Positions 19,111 through 29,646 of a DNA stretch of 64,000 nt are shown here, one piece after another (the stretch's first letter is position 1; every line of letters begins with the position of its first letter). The stretch is from Pedobacter sp. (GTDB taxonomy: Bacteria > Bacteroidota > Bacteroidia > Sphingobacteriales > Sphingobacteriaceae). The stretch is taken from contig SSFR01000007.1 of the NCBI GenBank assembly GCA_008015505.1, positions 1 through 64,000 on the forward strand. Direction: 5' to 3'. The notes beneath the pieces were generated by a model, which did not search any database, was not told where the DNA came from, and was given only the letters and a program-made list of their open reading frames with translations. Position numbers and translations under genes: made by a program.

Positions 19111-20499
19111 ATGCAGAGTTATGCGGAATTTCTTGATTTGAGCGTTGGTTTTCCTCAGGATGGTTTTGAGGTAATCGATGACGAATTATACTTTCACGAT
19201 TTGAACCTGATGGAGATGATCGAAACGTATGGAACACCATTGAGGTTTACGTATTTGCCCATCATTAGTAAGAAGATACAACAGGCCAAACTGCTTTTCC
19301 AAACGGCTATTATTCGGAATAATTATCGGGGCAGTTACAAGTATTGTTATTGTACTAAAAGCTCACATTTTAGACATATCGTTGAAGAGGCAATGCGTAA
19401 TGATATTCATTTGGAGACTTCTTCTGCCTTTGATATGCCTATGGTGGATGCATTAGAGAAGAAGGGGGCATTGACAAAAGATACTACGGTCATTTGTAAT
19501 GGATTTAAAACCAGCCAATACAAACAATATATTGTCGATATGTTGCACGATGGATTCAGAAATATTATACCTGTACTAGATAATAAAGAGGAATTCAATG
19601 CGTATGACGATGAGCTAGATATTGAGTGTAATTTGGGTATCCGTATTGCTGCGGAAGAGCAGCCTGATTCGCAGTTTTATACCTCTCGTTTGGGTATTCG
19701 TTTAGAGGATATTCTTGATTTTTATAATCATAAAATTGCTCCTAATCCAAATTTTAAAGTTAAGTTGCTTCACTTCTTTATTAATTCAGGTATTTCGGAC
19801 ACGCCATATTATTGGAATGAGTTGGAAAAATACGTGACTTTATATTGCAAATTCAAAAAAATAAACCCCGACTTAGATACACTTGATATTGGGGGAGGTT
19901 TGCCATTTAAAGACTCTTTGGTGTTTGATTTCGATTATGAGTACATGATTAATGAAATTGTTAAACGTATCAAAGAGATTTGTGCTGAAAATGATGTAGA
20001 GGAGCCCGATATTATCACCGAGTTTGGTAAATACACTGTAGCTGAAGCTTCTGGCATTTTGTATAAAGTTCTTGGAAGGAAGCAGCAAAATGATCGGGAA
20101 AAATGGTTGATGTTAGATGGCTCCTTTATTACCAATTTACCAGATGTATGGGCGCTAAACCAAAAATATATTTTGGTTCCTATCAATAATTGGGATGCCG
20201 AGTATGAGCGTGTCAACTTGGGTGGTATTACTTGTGATGGTCAAGATTATTATAATCAAGAGGCACATATGAATAACGTATTCATGCCTAAAACACGTAA
20301 GGTGCAATACCTCGGCTTTTTTAATACAGGTGCTTATCAGGAAGTACTAAGCGGGTATGGTGGTATACATCATTGCCTGCTACCATCTCCCAAGCAAATT
20401 ATTATCCGTCGTAATCGTGATGAGACTTTCAATTTTGAGGTTTTCGGAGAAGAACAAAATAGTAAACAGGTGCTCAAAATATTGGGTTATACCTCCTGA
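19111..20499 (+). CDS. speA: Arginine decarboxylase, PLP fold III
   Basis: Start chosen at ATG 19111 (M-Q-S-Y-A-E-F-L-D-L), giving 462 residues; a TTG at 19048 would place the promoter-like TATCTTTG inside the gene. The alanine-racemase-like barrel carries the PLP lysine in Y-C-Y-C-T-K-S-S-H-F. G-G-G-L-P-F and E-F-G-K-Y mark cofactor phosphate binding, and C-terminal L-D-G-S-F-I-T-N-L-P-D-V-W is typical of the Bacteroidota enzyme. Converts arginine to agmatine for polyamines. Its 3' end overlaps the convergent pseudouridine synthase gene by 13 bp. Confidence 0.92.
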   Translation: MQSYAEFLDLSVGFPQDGFEVIDDELYFHDLNLMEMIETYGTPLRFTYLPIISKKIQQAKLLFQTAIIRNNYRGSYKYCYCTKSSHFRHIVEEAMRNDIHLETSSAFDMPMVDALEKKGALTKDTTVICNGFKTSQYKQYIVDMLHDGFRNIIPVLDNKEEFNAYDDELDIECNLGIRIAAEEQPDSQFYTSRLGIRLEDILDFYNHKIAPNPNFKVKLLHFFINSGISDTPYYWNELEKYVTLYCKFKKINPDLDTLDIGGGLPFKDSLVFDFDYEYMINEIVKRIKEICAENDVEEPDIITEFGKYTVAEASGILYKVLGRKQQNDREKWLMLDGSFITNLPDVWALNQKYILVPINNWDAEYERVNLGGITCDGQDYYNQEAHMNNVFMPKTRKVQYLGFFNTGAYQEVLSGYGGIHHCLLPSPKQIIIRRNRDETFNFEVFGEEQNSKQVLKILGYTS

Positions 20500-21221
20500 T
20501 TGGCCCCATCAAATTTGTTAAGCAATTTTAGCAGCGTTTCAAAGTCTTTAGGATAAGGCGCTTCGAAACACATTTCTGTATCCTGATTGATATGGAACTT
20601 GATTTCCCGAGCATGAAGTGCAAATCTTTTCATTATAGGGAGTTCTTCTTGCGCTTTGCCAATATGATATTTTCGTTTTATTTCCGACAAAAATATAGGC
20701 TTCCCGCCATACATATCATCGCCAGCAATACAAGCCCGCTGCGAAGCTAGATGAATCCTAATTTGATGCATACGGCCAGTGATAGGCATACACTCGACCA
20801 AAGTATAATGTTTAAAATAGTGGATGGAATTGAAAATAGTTTCTGCCACTTTTCCATGTTGCTTGCTAATGGCTACGTTTTTGTTTCCTAAGTTGAGTAT
20901 GGGGAGATTGACGTGTAGGTTTTCAAAAATATGAATGCCATGAATAACTGCATGGTATACTTTCTTTACTTTTCGATGTTCGAATTGCATCGATATGGAT
21001 CGATATGTTTCTGGATTTTTGGCAATGAGTAATATGCCTGAAGTCTCTCGGTCGAGTCTGTGGCAGATTTGTGCATTAGGATTGTATTGTTTGGCTAACC
21101 TTAACATATTTAAACCTTCGCCACCTCGATCATCTAAAGAGCTCAAAAAAGGAGGTTTATTGACTACTAGGATATCCTCATTTTCAAAAAGGATATAATC
21201 TTCAAATTTTGGAAATTTCAC
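20487..21221 (-). CDS. RluA-family 23S rRNA/tRNA pseudouridine synthase
   Basis: Catalyses uridine to pseudouridine in RNA. The catalytic motif H-R-L-D-R-E-T-S-G-I-L-L is present with its Asp, and G-R-M-H-Q-I-R-I-H-L is in the second half. I start at GTG 21221 (K-F-P-K-F-E-D-Y follows), 244 residues, because the longer frame to TTG 21245 would overlap a promoter-like TATTTTTG (minus strand, 21243-21250). No S4 domain, so it is the RluA-type single-domain form. Target position is not predictable here. Confidence 0.9.
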   Translation of the reverse strand: MKFPKFEDYILFENEDILVVNKPPFLSSLDDRGGEGLNMLRLAKQYNPNAQICHRLDRETSGILLIAKNPETYRSISMQFEHRKVKKVYHAVIHGIHIFENLHVNLPILNLGNKNVAISKQHGKVAETIFNSIHYFKHYTLVECMPITGRMHQIRIHLASQRACIAGDDMYGGKPIFLSEIKRKYHIGKAQEELPIMKRFALHAREIKFHINQDTEMCFEAPYPKDFETLLKLLNKFDGANQEV

Positions 21222-21357
21222 ACTGAATAAGTTAAAGGGTACCAAAAATACAAGTTTTCGGGTTGATATGAGAGGCTGTTTGGAAAAGTTATGATATAAT
21301 ATTTAGTAATATTTTTATATAAATTAATAGTATATTCATTTTATATGTATAAAATGA

Positions 21358-22194
21358 ATGGGGCTTTTTAATAAAATTACCGGTAAGTTCTGGGATGATG
21401 TAAAACAAGCTCGAGAGGGTCATAAAAGTAAGTTTTGCGTGAGATTAGGTGCGCGATTTGCTTTAGAGCAGGGAAATAGTGTCGATCCTGATTGGAAGAT
21501 AGAATCTGTTCAGGCATTTCTAGATCAAGATGGAATAGTGATATTGCCAGAAGGAGACACACCCTCTCATCAGTTGGGATGGATGGACCAGGGTTTAGTG
21601 AAAGCCTATTGGTTACCCTGGCAGAGACGTGAGGTGAAAGTGATTTTGTTAAGTGAGATGAGTGATCCTAATGTGGATTTTTTTATCACTTCTGAGTTTA
21701 GCGGATGTAGATTTGTTGTTACGGATAAATATATCGGGCATGTGGCTTACTCAGCTGGGCCGCGATTTTTGTCAAGACCGACAAATATATTAAATAGAAG
21801 GGGTAGCAGTGTGGAGCGGACACTTGCAGAGGAAGAACTTCTTCAAATGTATAGATTAAGTACCCCTGAATGGCATCGATCAATATCTTATGGAGATCTT
21901 TCCACTGCCCATGCACCTGGGTTTGGATCATCTGATACAAAAATGCTTTCCTATTTGAAGAAGGGGAGTATGAAGGGCGATCGGATGATTGTTTTTGGAT
22001 ATCGTGATCCAGCATCTTGCATTGGCTGGAATTTCAAATACTTGACATTTAATTACATGAAGAAAGAAAAGCCTATTTGGCATATTATTCCACTTCCGAA
22101 TACTGTACCTTCTGTGCGCTTCCAAGCAGGTGAAGACACATCTAAAGGTGGTTTTTGGGGATGTTTCAAGGATACATTTCGTAAGAGAAAATAA
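21358..22194 (+). CDS. Orphan protein with F-S-G-C...H motif (possible Cys-His deamidase-like fold)
   Basis: 278 residues, ATG 21358, preceded in frame by a TGA at 21355, so the start is bounded. No signal peptide or membrane segment. I do not recognise the family. The segment F-F-I-T-S-E-F-S-G-C117 followed by H128 resembles the L-S-G-C...H arrangement of CNF1/BLF1-type glutamine deamidase toxins and of many uncharacterised relatives. The N-terminus is charged (W-D-D-V-K-Q-A-R) and the C-terminus basic. It stands alone between pseudouridine synthase and response-regulator genes, behind a very AT-rich leader (about 21290-21357). Function is unproven; a transferred effector or toxin is a hypothesis. 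Confidence 0.55.
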   Translation: MGLFNKITGKFWDDVKQAREGHKSKFCVRLGARFALEQGNSVDPDWKIESVQAFLDQDGIVILPEGDTPSHQLGWMDQGLVKAYWLPWQRREVKVILLSEMSDPNVDFFITSEFSGCRFVVTDKYIGHVAYSAGPRFLSRPTNILNRRGSSVERTLAEEELLQMYRLSTPEWHRSISYGDLSTAHAPGFGSSDTKMLSYLKKGSMKGDRMIVFGYRDPASCIGWNFKYLTFNYMKKEKPIWHIIPLPNTVPSVRFQAGEDTSKGGFWGCFKDTFRKRK

Positions 22195-22222
22195 AATATT
22201 ATGTTATTATCAAATCGGCATC

Positions 22223-22915
22223 TTAGTTAGGATCAAATTTATAGCCTACACCTTTGATGGTTTTAATATAATTCTCTCCTAATTTTTCACGCAGTTTGCG
22301 AATATGTACATCAATCGTACGGTTGGTCACAATAACGGAGTTCCCCCAGATATTTTTCATGATTGTATCTCTGGTGCAAACCTTACCTGTCTGAGAGGCT
22401 AGAAAGTAAAGCAGTTCAAATTCTTTCTTGACGAAGACAAACTTTTCTTGATTGCGAAAAACCAAAAACGATTCTCGGTCAATCAACAGATCTGCAACCG
22501 CTAGTTTATTATGATGTATTGCTTCTATTTGGATCCCCTTTCGACGAAGGATGGCATTAATGCGGCTTACCAGAGCCCTTGGCTTGATTGGTTTGGTAAT
22601 GTAATCGTCAGCGCCAGCATTAAATGCAGTGATTTCAGCATTTTCTTCACTCCGTGCAGTTAAAAAAACGAGAAATGTTTTTTTTAATTCGGGTAGAGAG
22701 CGTATTCGTCGGCAGGTATCTATTCCATCCATTCGGGGCATCATCATGTCTAGAATGATAAGATCGGGTAAGGCTCGCTTAGCTTCTAGCACAGCTTCCT
22801 GACCATTACGAGCTGTGAAGATTTGATAACCCTCTTTGGTCAGGTTATATTGAATCAATTCAATAATGTCTGGCTCATCATCCGCAATTAATATTTTTTG
22901 TTTGATGGTGCTCAT
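22223..22915 (-). CDS. OmpR/PhoB-type response regulator
   Basis: 230 residues. The receiver domain (1-120) has acidic pocket Asp12/Asp13, phospho-acceptor Asp56 (I-L-D-M-M-M-P), L-T-A-R-S and Lys in I-T-K-P-I-K-P. The winged-helix DNA-binding domain (about 130-228) ends V-D-V-H-I-R-K-L-R-E-K-L-G and I-K-T-I-K-G-V-G-Y-K-F, the OmpR-type recognition helix and wing. No histidine kinase is adjacent, so it is an orphan here. Regulon unknown. Confidence 0.95.
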   Translation of the reverse strand: MSTIKQKILIADDEPDIIELIQYNLTKEGYQIFTARNGQEAVLEAKRALPDLIILDMMMPRMDGIDTCRRIRSLPELKKTFLVFLTARSEENAEITAFNAGADDYITKPIKPRALVSRINAILRRKGIQIEAIHHNKLAVADLLIDRESFLVFRNQEKFVFVKKEFELLYFLASQTGKVCTRDTIMKNIWGNSVIVTNRTIDVHIRKLREKLGENYIKTIKGVGYKFDPN

Positions 22916-22941
22916 GGTGCTTAGTTATGGGGGTGTCGTTT

Positions 22942-23484
22942 CTATTTTAAAATCTTCTCTAAAAAGCGATTTAAATCATCACCTCGGAGATCCTGAGCAA
23001 TAATTTTTCCACTAGGATCCAATAAAAATGAGGCTGGAATACTTTGTATTCGATATTGGGTAGCTACTTCTCCATACCAACCTTTTAAATCGGATACTTG
23101 TGTCCAATTTAATTGGTCTTTTATAATGGCTTGGATCCATGAATCTCTATTATTATCTAGCGAAATACCCAGTATGGTAAAGTTTTTATCCTTAAAACTT
23201 TGATAGTTTTTTACTAAATGGGGATTCTCTTCTCGGCAAGGTAAGCACCAGGAAGCCCAAAAGTCTAGTAACACATACTTTCCTCTAAAATCTGAAAGTT
23301 TGACCATTTTTCCTTCTGGAGTGGGTAGCTGAAAGTCTGGGGTTTGTTGATCCGGAGAAGCATTTTGTGAAGTGGTGTAATTGATTGGTCCACTCTCGGA
23401 AAATTGTTGTGTTTTATGTGCATCACCGCACGATGATACTATGCTCGTTAGGATAATGAAGGTAAGTAGCGCATTTGTTTTCAT
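22942..23484 (-). CDS. TlpA/ResA-like thiol-disulfide oxidoreductase lipoprotein
   Basis: 180 residues. Signal peptide with lipobox V-S-S-C19. The AhpC/TSA-like thioredoxin fold follows D-F-Q-L-P-T-P-E-G. The active site is F-W-A-S-W-C80-L-P-C83 and the cis-proline loop is I-P-A-S-F-L-L-D-P. Periplasmic reductants of this family act in cytochrome c maturation or redox stress; the partner is not visible. It lies between the response regulator and gatB on the same strand. Confidence 0.92.
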   Translation of the reverse strand: MKTNALLTFIILTSIVSSCGDAHKTQQFSESGPINYTTSQNASPDQQTPDFQLPTPEGKMVKLSDFRGKYVLLDFWASWCLPCREENPHLVKNYQSFKDKNFTILGISLDNNRDSWIQAIIKDQLNWTQVSDLKGWYGEVATQYRIQSIPASFLLDPSGKIIAQDLRGDDLNRFLEKILK

Positions 23485-23512
23485 GATTTTGTTGTTTTTT
23501 AGGGTCAGTTTG

Positions 23513-24982
23513 TCATTTTATTGCTAACCGTTGCAATATAATTTCTCGAGCTAGTTGGGGATCGACCTTACCTTCCAATTTTTTCATAACCTCACCCATG
23601 AATAAACCTAAAACTCCTTTTTTCCCTTTTTGATATGCTTGCACCTGATTGGGATATCGTTGGAGCACTTCTTGGACAGTTACTTGAAGTGTATCAGTAG
23701 CGGTATTAATCAACAAGTTTAATTCCAAGGCTAACTGCTTGGGATTTTGATCGGGTTGAGCAAGAAGCATTGGAAATACTTTTTGTATGGCCATAGTGTG
23801 GTTTAATAGGCCATCGTTAATCAGATGGATTAGATCTGCAAGGATATTGGGTTTTATTGGGAATTGGCTCATCGAGTGCCCATGTTCATTTAACCACGAT
23901 CGAATTGGACCATTGAGCAGATTGGCAGCTGTTTTGAAGCTTTTTGTGAATTGGGTCAATGTGTCAAAATATTGACTAGTTTCTTTTTCTGAGATAAGTA
24001 TCAAGGCATCATATTCAGATAACCCAAGGTGATTCACGTAACGTTGCATAATCTGTTCTGGAAGCTCGGGCATGGAAGTAGCAATGTTATTGATATAGCT
24101 TTCGGTTAACTGGAGTGGCTGTAAATCGGGCTCAGGGAAATAACGGTAATCGTTGGCCATTTCTTTACTCCTTAAAGGAGAGGTGATGCCTGTTGTTGTA
24201 TCGAAGTTTAATGTATTTTGTGCAATTGTTTCACCAGATTCAAGGACTTGGATTTGCCTGTTAAACTCATAATCGATTGCACGCTGTAGGTTTCGAATGG
24301 AGTTTAAGTTTTTTACTTCGCATCGATTTCCAAAGGTGTTTGTTCCTTTTAATCGCACCGAAATATTGGCATCACATCTGATACTTCCTTCCTCCATATT
24401 TCCGTCGCAGATATCAAGATATCGGACGATTCGGCGTATTTCAGTCAAATAAGCTGCTGCTTCTCTGGCAGATCGTATATCGGGTTCAGAAACAATTTCG
24501 AGTAATGGGACTCCGGCCCGGTTTAAATCGATGAGTGAGTCGTTCGGGTGTTGATCGTGTAGGCTCTTTCCGGCATCTTCTTCCATATGGATGCGATTAA
24601 TCCGTATGCGTCGATAATTCTCTTGGATTTTGACATCCAAATAGCCCGTTACGCAAATGGGTCGGCCATTTTGGGTAGTTTGAAATCCTTTGGGGAGGTC
24701 TGCATAGAAGTAGTGCTTGCGATCAAAATAGTTTTCGTAATTGATTGTGCAATGTGTAGCCAAGCCCATTCTGATGGCATATTCTACTACTTTTTGGTTT
24801 AGGTAGGGAAGAGTACCAGGTAGCCCAAGACTAATTGAACTGACATGTTCATTTGGTACTATACTAAAATGAGCCGAGTCGCCTGAGAAAATTTTGCTCT
24901 TCGTACTTAGTTGTACATGGACCTCTAAGCCGGCAACAAGTTCATATTTAGATAAAGTGCTATTTGATGAGGCTTTAATCAT
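23513..24982 (-). CDS. gatB: Asp-tRNA(Asn)/Glu-tRNA(Gln) amidotransferase subunit B
   Basis: 489 residues. Starts [16 protein letters not shown], then [20 protein letters not shown] and [11 protein letters not shown], all GatB kinase-domain signatures. The C-terminal YqeY-like tail binds tRNA and is complete. It transamidates misacylated Glu-tRNA(Gln) or Asp-tRNA(Asn) with GatA and GatC, which are not in this window. Downstream of alaS by 9 bp on the same strand, so alaS-gatB may be one transcript. Confidence 0.97.
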   Translation of the reverse strand: MIKASSNSTLSKYELVAGLEVHVQLSTKSKIFSGDSAHFSIVPNEHVSSISLGLPGTLPYLNQKVVEYAIRMGLATHCTINYENYFDRKHYFYADLPKGFQTTQNGRPICVTGYLDVKIQENYRRIRINRIHMEEDAGKSLHDQHPNDSLIDLNRAGVPLLEIVSEPDIRSAREAAAYLTEIRRIVRYLDICDGNMEEGSIRCDANISVRLKGTNTFGNRCEVKNLNSIRNLQRAIDYEFNRQIQVLESGETIAQNTLNFDTTTGITSPLRSKEMANDYRYFPEPDLQPLQLTESYINNIATSMPELPEQIMQRYVNHLGLSEYDALILISEKETSQYFDTLTQFTKSFKTAANLLNGPIRSWLNEHGHSMSQFPIKPNILADLIHLINDGLLNHTMAIQKVFPMLLAQPDQNPKQLALELNLLINTATDTLQVTVQEVLQRYPNQVQAYQKGKKGVLGLFMGEVMKKLEGKVDPQLAREIILQRLAIK

Positions 24983-24991
24983 TATAAAAAC

Positions 24992-27628
24992 CTAAGTGAT
25001 TAGAGACTCTGCTTTCTGTAATGCCCTTGTGATACCCGAACTATCTTTTCCGCCTGCTGTGGCAAAAAATGCTTGACCGCCACCACCACCTTGTATTTCC
25101 TTAGCTAGTTCCCGCACAATTTGTCCTGCATTTAGGCTTCGATCTTTGACCAAATTGTCGGAAAGCATGACTGCTAGACCAGGCTTTCCTTCTATTTCAG
25201 AAGCGATTACTAAAAACAGATCGTTCATGATGTCTTTCATTGAAAAGGCCAAGTTTTTAATAGCCTCGGTGCTGGGAAGATCTACCTTTTGGGCAATAAA
25301 ATTGATTCCGTTAATCGAAGTGGCTTTTTTTGCTAGATCGTGTTTTAGATGAGTTGTTTGGATAAGTATATTTTTCTCGACTTCTTTTTTCAATCGGTTG
25401 TTTTCTTCTAGCAAATTTGTTACGGAGTGCAGTAGATCTTTGGGATTTTTGAGCGCCTCTTTCAGTTGGTTAAGTAATGTGTTTTGCTGGGTAATATATG
25501 CTTGTGCTTGTTCGCCTGTGATGGCCTCAATTCGGCGAACACCAGCAGCTACGGCACATTCTGTGATGATTTTAAAATATCCAATCTTACCAGTTGCAAG
25601 TACGTGGGTACCTCCGCAAAGCTCTTTTGAAAAGTTATCGTCGAATGAAATAACACGTACGAAGTCACCATATTTTTCACCGAAAAGAGCAGTGACTCCT
25701 GAATCAATGGCTTCCTGATAAGGAACATGACGTTGTTCTTTTAAGGAAATATTTTCGCGGATCTTTTTATTAACAATTGCCTCCACCTGGATCAATTCCT
25801 CATCATTTACTTTGGAAAAATGTGAGAAATCGAAGCGTAAGGACTGGTCATTTACCAATGATCCCTTCTGACCAACATGGGCGCCCAAAACCTGTTTCAA
25901 CGCAGCATGTAATAGGTGGGTTGCCGAATGATTATTTTCGATCGAAAAACGTTTGTTTAAATCAACAAGGGCTAAAAAATGCCCATCTAGATGCTGAGGT
26001 AGTGTATCTGAGTAGTGAATAATTAGGCCATTTTCCTTTTTGGTATCAGTTATTTTGATCTTACTAGAATCAGATTGATTGATTAATGTTCCTGTATCGC
26101 CCACTTGGCCGCCACTTTCGGCATAAAAAGGGGTTTTATCTAAAACCAGTTGATATTGCTCTTTTACTTTGCTATTGATTTTTCGATACTTCAGGATTTG
26201 ACATTCAGTGGTTAATTTTTCATGGTCGTAGCCGACAAATTCTACCCCATCTCCTGGATTAACGATGACCCAGTCTCCAGTATCAATGGTTGTTGCGGCA
26301 CGTGAGCGACTTTTTTGCTTCTGTAGCTCAATTTCGAATCCTCCTTTATCTACTATTAAACCTTTTTCGTGTGCCATCAGTTCAGTGAGGTCAATGGGAA
26401 AACCAAAGGTATCGTAGAGTTCAAAGGCAAAATCTCCCGAAATGACCCCATTTTGAGCTTCAACGCGTTCGAAGCGCTGGATGCCCGTTGCTAGTGTTTT
26501 TAAAAAGGAAAGCTCCTCTTCTAAAATGACCTTTTGAACAAAATCTTGCTGTGCTTTTAATTCAGGAAAAACGCCATCGAATTGATCTGCTAGAAGGGGG
26601 ACTAAGGTATTTAAAAAGGGTTCCTTAAAATCTAAGAAGGTATATCCATAGCGCACCGCCCGACGCAAAATTCGACGGATCACATAACCTGCTTTGGTAT
26701 TGGATGGTAATTGTCCATCGGCAACGGTAAATGCAATAGCCCGAATATGATCGGCCATGACTCGCATGGCAATCGCTTTAGACTGGGTTTCTTTAGATGT
26801 ATTAGAATCGTCGTAAATGTTCCCACTCTTCTGGGCAATAAATTGAATTAGAGGCTGAAAAACATCTGTGTCGTAATTGGATGATTTTCTTTGTAGTACA
26901 CGTGCCAAGCGCTCTAAACCCATTCCGGTGTCTACATGTTTGGCGGGTAAGGGCTGCAAAGAGCCGTCTTTTAAGCGATTAAACTGGATGAATACATTAT
27001 TCCAAATTTCAATCACTTGCGGATGATCTGCATTTACCAGTGTTTTGCCGTCTAGTTGTTTTTTTTCTTCGGGGGTACGACAATCAACATGGATTTCAGA
27101 GCAAGGGCCACATGGACCTGTTTCGCCCATTTCCCAAAAATTATCTTTTTTATTGCCTAGTAAGATTCGATCTTCCGAAATATGACGTTTCCAGAGATCA
27201 TATGCTTCTTGATCTTTGGGTAAGCCATCTTTTTCATCGCCTGCAAAGACAGTTACATAGAGTTGATCTTTAGGGATACCATAAACCTGGGTAAGAAGTT
27301 CCCAGCTCCAGGAGATGGCTTCTGCTTTAAAGTAGTCTCCAAAGCTCCAATTTCCCAGCATTTCAAACAGGGTGTGGTGATAGGTATCAATGCCAACTTC
27401 TTCTAAATCATTGTGCTTGCCCGATACACGTAAACAGCGCTGTGTGTCTGCTACCCTTATATATTTGGGCGTTTCCCCTAAAAAAATATCCTTGAATTGA
27501 TTCATCCCTGCATTGGTAAACATCAAGGTCGGGTCATTTTTAATGACAATTGGTGCTGAGGGTACAATCTGGTGTCCTTTGCTAGCAAAAAAGTCTAAAA
27601 AAGTTTTTCGTATTTCTTTAGTTGTCAT
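24992..27628 (-). CDS. alaS: Alanyl-tRNA synthetase
   Basis: Class II synthetase, 878 residues, full length. N-terminal catalytic core begins I-R-K-T-F-L-D-F-F and has M-F-T-N-A-G-M-N-Q-F-K-D. The editing domain zinc site H-S-A-T-H-L-L-H...C-G-G-T-H-V is complete, and the C-Ala domain ends with the G-G-G-G-G-Q run. A candidate promoter lies about 70 bp upstream. First gene of a minus-strand run through gatB, tlpA-like and response regulator. Confidence 0.98.
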   Translation of the reverse strand: MTTKEIRKTFLDFFASKGHQIVPSAPIVIKNDPTLMFTNAGMNQFKDIFLGETPKYIRVADTQRCLRVSGKHNDLEEVGIDTYHHTLFEMLGNWSFGDYFKAEAISWSWELLTQVYGIPKDQLYVTVFAGDEKDGLPKDQEAYDLWKRHISEDRILLGNKKDNFWEMGETGPCGPCSEIHVDCRTPEEKKQLDGKTLVNADHPQVIEIWNNVFIQFNRLKDGSLQPLPAKHVDTGMGLERLARVLQRKSSNYDTDVFQPLIQFIAQKSGNIYDDSNTSKETQSKAIAMRVMADHIRAIAFTVADGQLPSNTKAGYVIRRILRRAVRYGYTFLDFKEPFLNTLVPLLADQFDGVFPELKAQQDFVQKVILEEELSFLKTLATGIQRFERVEAQNGVISGDFAFELYDTFGFPIDLTELMAHEKGLIVDKGGFEIELQKQKSRSRAATTIDTGDWVIVNPGDGVEFVGYDHEKLTTECQILKYRKINSKVKEQYQLVLDKTPFYAESGGQVGDTGTLINQSDSSKIKITDTKKENGLIIHYSDTLPQHLDGHFLALVDLNKRFSIENNHSATHLLHAALKQVLGAHVGQKGSLVNDQSLRFDFSHFSKVNDEELIQVEAIVNKKIRENISLKEQRHVPYQEAIDSGVTALFGEKYGDFVRVISFDDNFSKELCGGTHVLATGKIGYFKIITECAVAAGVRRIEAITGEQAQAYITQQNTLLNQLKEALKNPKDLLHSVTNLLEENNRLKKEVEKNILIQTTHLKHDLAKKATSINGINFIAQKVDLPSTEAIKNLAFSMKDIMNDLFLVIASEIEGKPGLAVMLSDNLVKDRSLNAGQIVRELAKEIQGGGGGQAFFATAGGKDSSGITRALQKAESLIT

Positions 27629-27700
27629 CCCTATAGTGGATTGATATGATGAATTGGAATGCTTCTTGATTAGTCAGGAGTCGGTCTAATTTGGCATTTA

Positions 27701-27708
27701 CAAAGATA
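27701..27708 (-). promoter_or_regulatory. Candidate -7 box for alaS
   Basis: The minus strand reads TATCTTTG, identical to the boxes before rpsO and speA, leaving a leader of about 65 nt to the alaS ATG. No -33 match at 19 bp. The remaining 27629-27855 gap shows only AT-rich sequence. Confidence 0.45.
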
Positions 27709-27855
27709 CGTAGGGCTTTTGATTATCTCTATTTTTCTGCTGTTAGATTTTTTGAGTAAAGGTTTGGGCTTCAAGAAAAAGTCGATTTAGTTTTATTCTC
27801 TTTTTCGTTAAAAAATTATTAAATTAATGTTGTTGTTTGTAAAATATAAAAATAT

Positions 27856-29598
27856 TTGAAAAATATAGTTTTAGCCGTTTTTTTATTATTACTGATTGTT
27901 TTTCATTCTATGGCTGCCACTGAAACAATACCAAGTGGGTCGTTTATTGTGAACTTAGGAGTCACACCACAAACGGTAGCAAATGGGTTGAAGCCTTATG
28001 GGATGATCTATGATTTGCTGAAAAACCTGCATGTTCCGATCAAGTGGGTGATTAATTCAAGTAAAGTAAAAGATGGGGCTGATTTTGTATACAATGGCAA
28101 AAGCTATAGTGGAGGTTGCTTTATCATTACTGAACCTTATCGAACCAATGAGGTTAATGCGGTTATTAACAAGTGGATTGCTCTTGGTGTGATAGGGGAA
28201 ACGATTACTTCTTCTTTAGATGTGGATGTTTATGCCACCTTGTCTTATGCACCTAGATGGACCTTAGATAAGACGGTAATTAACCTCCCTGGAGTGACCT
28301 ATTCGGGGAGTTTAGCAGTGCCTTTTTTTGAGAATGCCGGAATTCCAGCTTCAGCGTATGGAGGGTCTTCTTTGGCTTCGTGGAAGCTTCCAGGTGATTT
28401 GGATCAATGTGATGATATTTTTGTACTTCCACATTCTTTTCCAACTCAAGCTACACATCAGAATTTGGCAACTTGGAATAGCACCAATAAGGGGGCGCTT
28501 TGGTGTGCTTGTATTGCAAGTAGTCAGTTAGAGAATATATCGGGGCTAAATTTCCTCACCACTGGGGGTATGATGTGTCCCAATTATGCTTTATATCCAT
28601 CGCCTTGTATTGAACAACATATTCAGGGCACTCCATCTTATACGTATGCCTCTCCAGCTGATCCAGTGATACAATTTGTGGGGGGGATGGATGGTGCTAC
28701 TGGGGGTGCAGAGTCGATTTATTTACCTAAACTAGCCAGTATTTGGAGGTCGAACACAGCACTCTATGTGACTCAGCCTGATCACTTCAATATAGGAGGC
28801 TATACTTCCACGATAAGTCCTACACTTTTTGTCCCCAGAACACCGATTGGTCCAGCTACAGCAACAATAGTAGCGGTGGGACGTGGGTTTGGTAATCCCA
28901 ATAATGGTTTGGTCATGTATCAAGCGGGGCATTGTGATGTTAGAAGTGGGTTAGCAACTGAGGCAGAATATGTAACTATACAAAGAGCTTTTTTTAATTT
29001 TTCTTTAATGGTTGTTGCGGGTAGACAGGGAGATTTGCCTGCGATTCAAATTATTGCTGCATCAAGAATGAATGGGGGGCAGGCTTATCCTGTTACCTTC
29101 TCAGTTCCGCAGGGAGTGGATATTAGTCAGTACAAAATAGTATGGAGTGCTACTTCAGGACAGATTTTACCCAATCCATATGCAAAAGAAATTACCTACA
29201 TCCCTTCTGCTGATGTACAAGCAAAGAAAGCGATCATCACATTGACCTTATCAGATGCATGTAGTCGGGAAGTGTTTACTAGTGATGCGATTTATATCAA
29301 AGACATTAAAGTTCCCAAGCTAGTATCTCCAAATGGGGATGGGAGTGGTTATGACTTTCTTTATTTAAAGAACATTGAATTCTATCCAAATAACGAAATC
29401 AATATTTACAATCGGTGGGGGAATGTGGTATATCATGAAAAAAACTATGATAATAATACAGTGAAATTTATAGGCCTTAATGCAAAGGGCAAAGAAGTTC
29501 CAGATGGGGTATATTATTATGTAATTAATATTGATGATCCTTCGGATCCAGAAATATCTTCTACACCAATTACTGGCTATTTTATATTGAGGCGATGA
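27856..29598 (+). CDS. Secreted protein with T9SS type B sorting domain
   Basis: 580 residues from a TTG start at 27856. An in-frame TAA at 27847 leaves no upstream start, and the first ATG would delete the signal peptide (K-N-I-V-L-A-V-F-L-L-L-L). The N-terminal ~380 residues match, from memory, an uncharacterised domain recurrent in Bacteroidota T9SS proteins (P-Q-T-V-A-N-G-L-K-P-Y-G, then W-K-L-P and C-D-D-I-F-V-L-P-H). A PKD-like segment follows. The C-terminal ~85 residues are a type B signal: S-P-N-G-D-G, I-Y-N-R-W-G-N-V-V-Y, V-P-D-G-V-Y-Y-Y-V. A PorP/SprF gene follows downstream, a typical pairing. Confidence 0.85.
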   Translation: MKNIVLAVFLLLLIVFHSMAATETIPSGSFIVNLGVTPQTVANGLKPYGMIYDLLKNLHVPIKWVINSSKVKDGADFVYNGKSYSGGCFIITEPYRTNEVNAVINKWIALGVIGETITSSLDVDVYATLSYAPRWTLDKTVINLPGVTYSGSLAVPFFENAGIPASAYGGSSLASWKLPGDLDQCDDIFVLPHSFPTQATHQNLATWNSTNKGALWCACIASSQLENISGLNFLTTGGMMCPNYALYPSPCIEQHIQGTPSYTYASPADPVIQFVGGMDGATGGAESIYLPKLASIWRSNTALYVTQPDHFNIGGYTSTISPTLFVPRTPIGPATATIVAVGRGFGNPNNGLVMYQAGHCDVRSGLATEAEYVTIQRAFFNFSLMVVAGRQGDLPAIQIIAASRMNGGQAYPVTFSVPQGVDISQYKIVWSATSGQILPNPYAKEITYIPSADVQAKKAIITLTLSDACSREVFTSDAIYIKDIKVPKLVSPNGDGSGYDFLYLKNIEFYPNNEINIYNRWGNVVYHEKNYDNNTVKFIGLNAKGKEVPDGVYYYVINIDDPSDPEISSTPITGYFILRR

Positions 29599-29646
29599 AA
29601 AAGAGGTAGTATTTACCTGGGATTGAAAAGCCGGCAAATAGTTATA

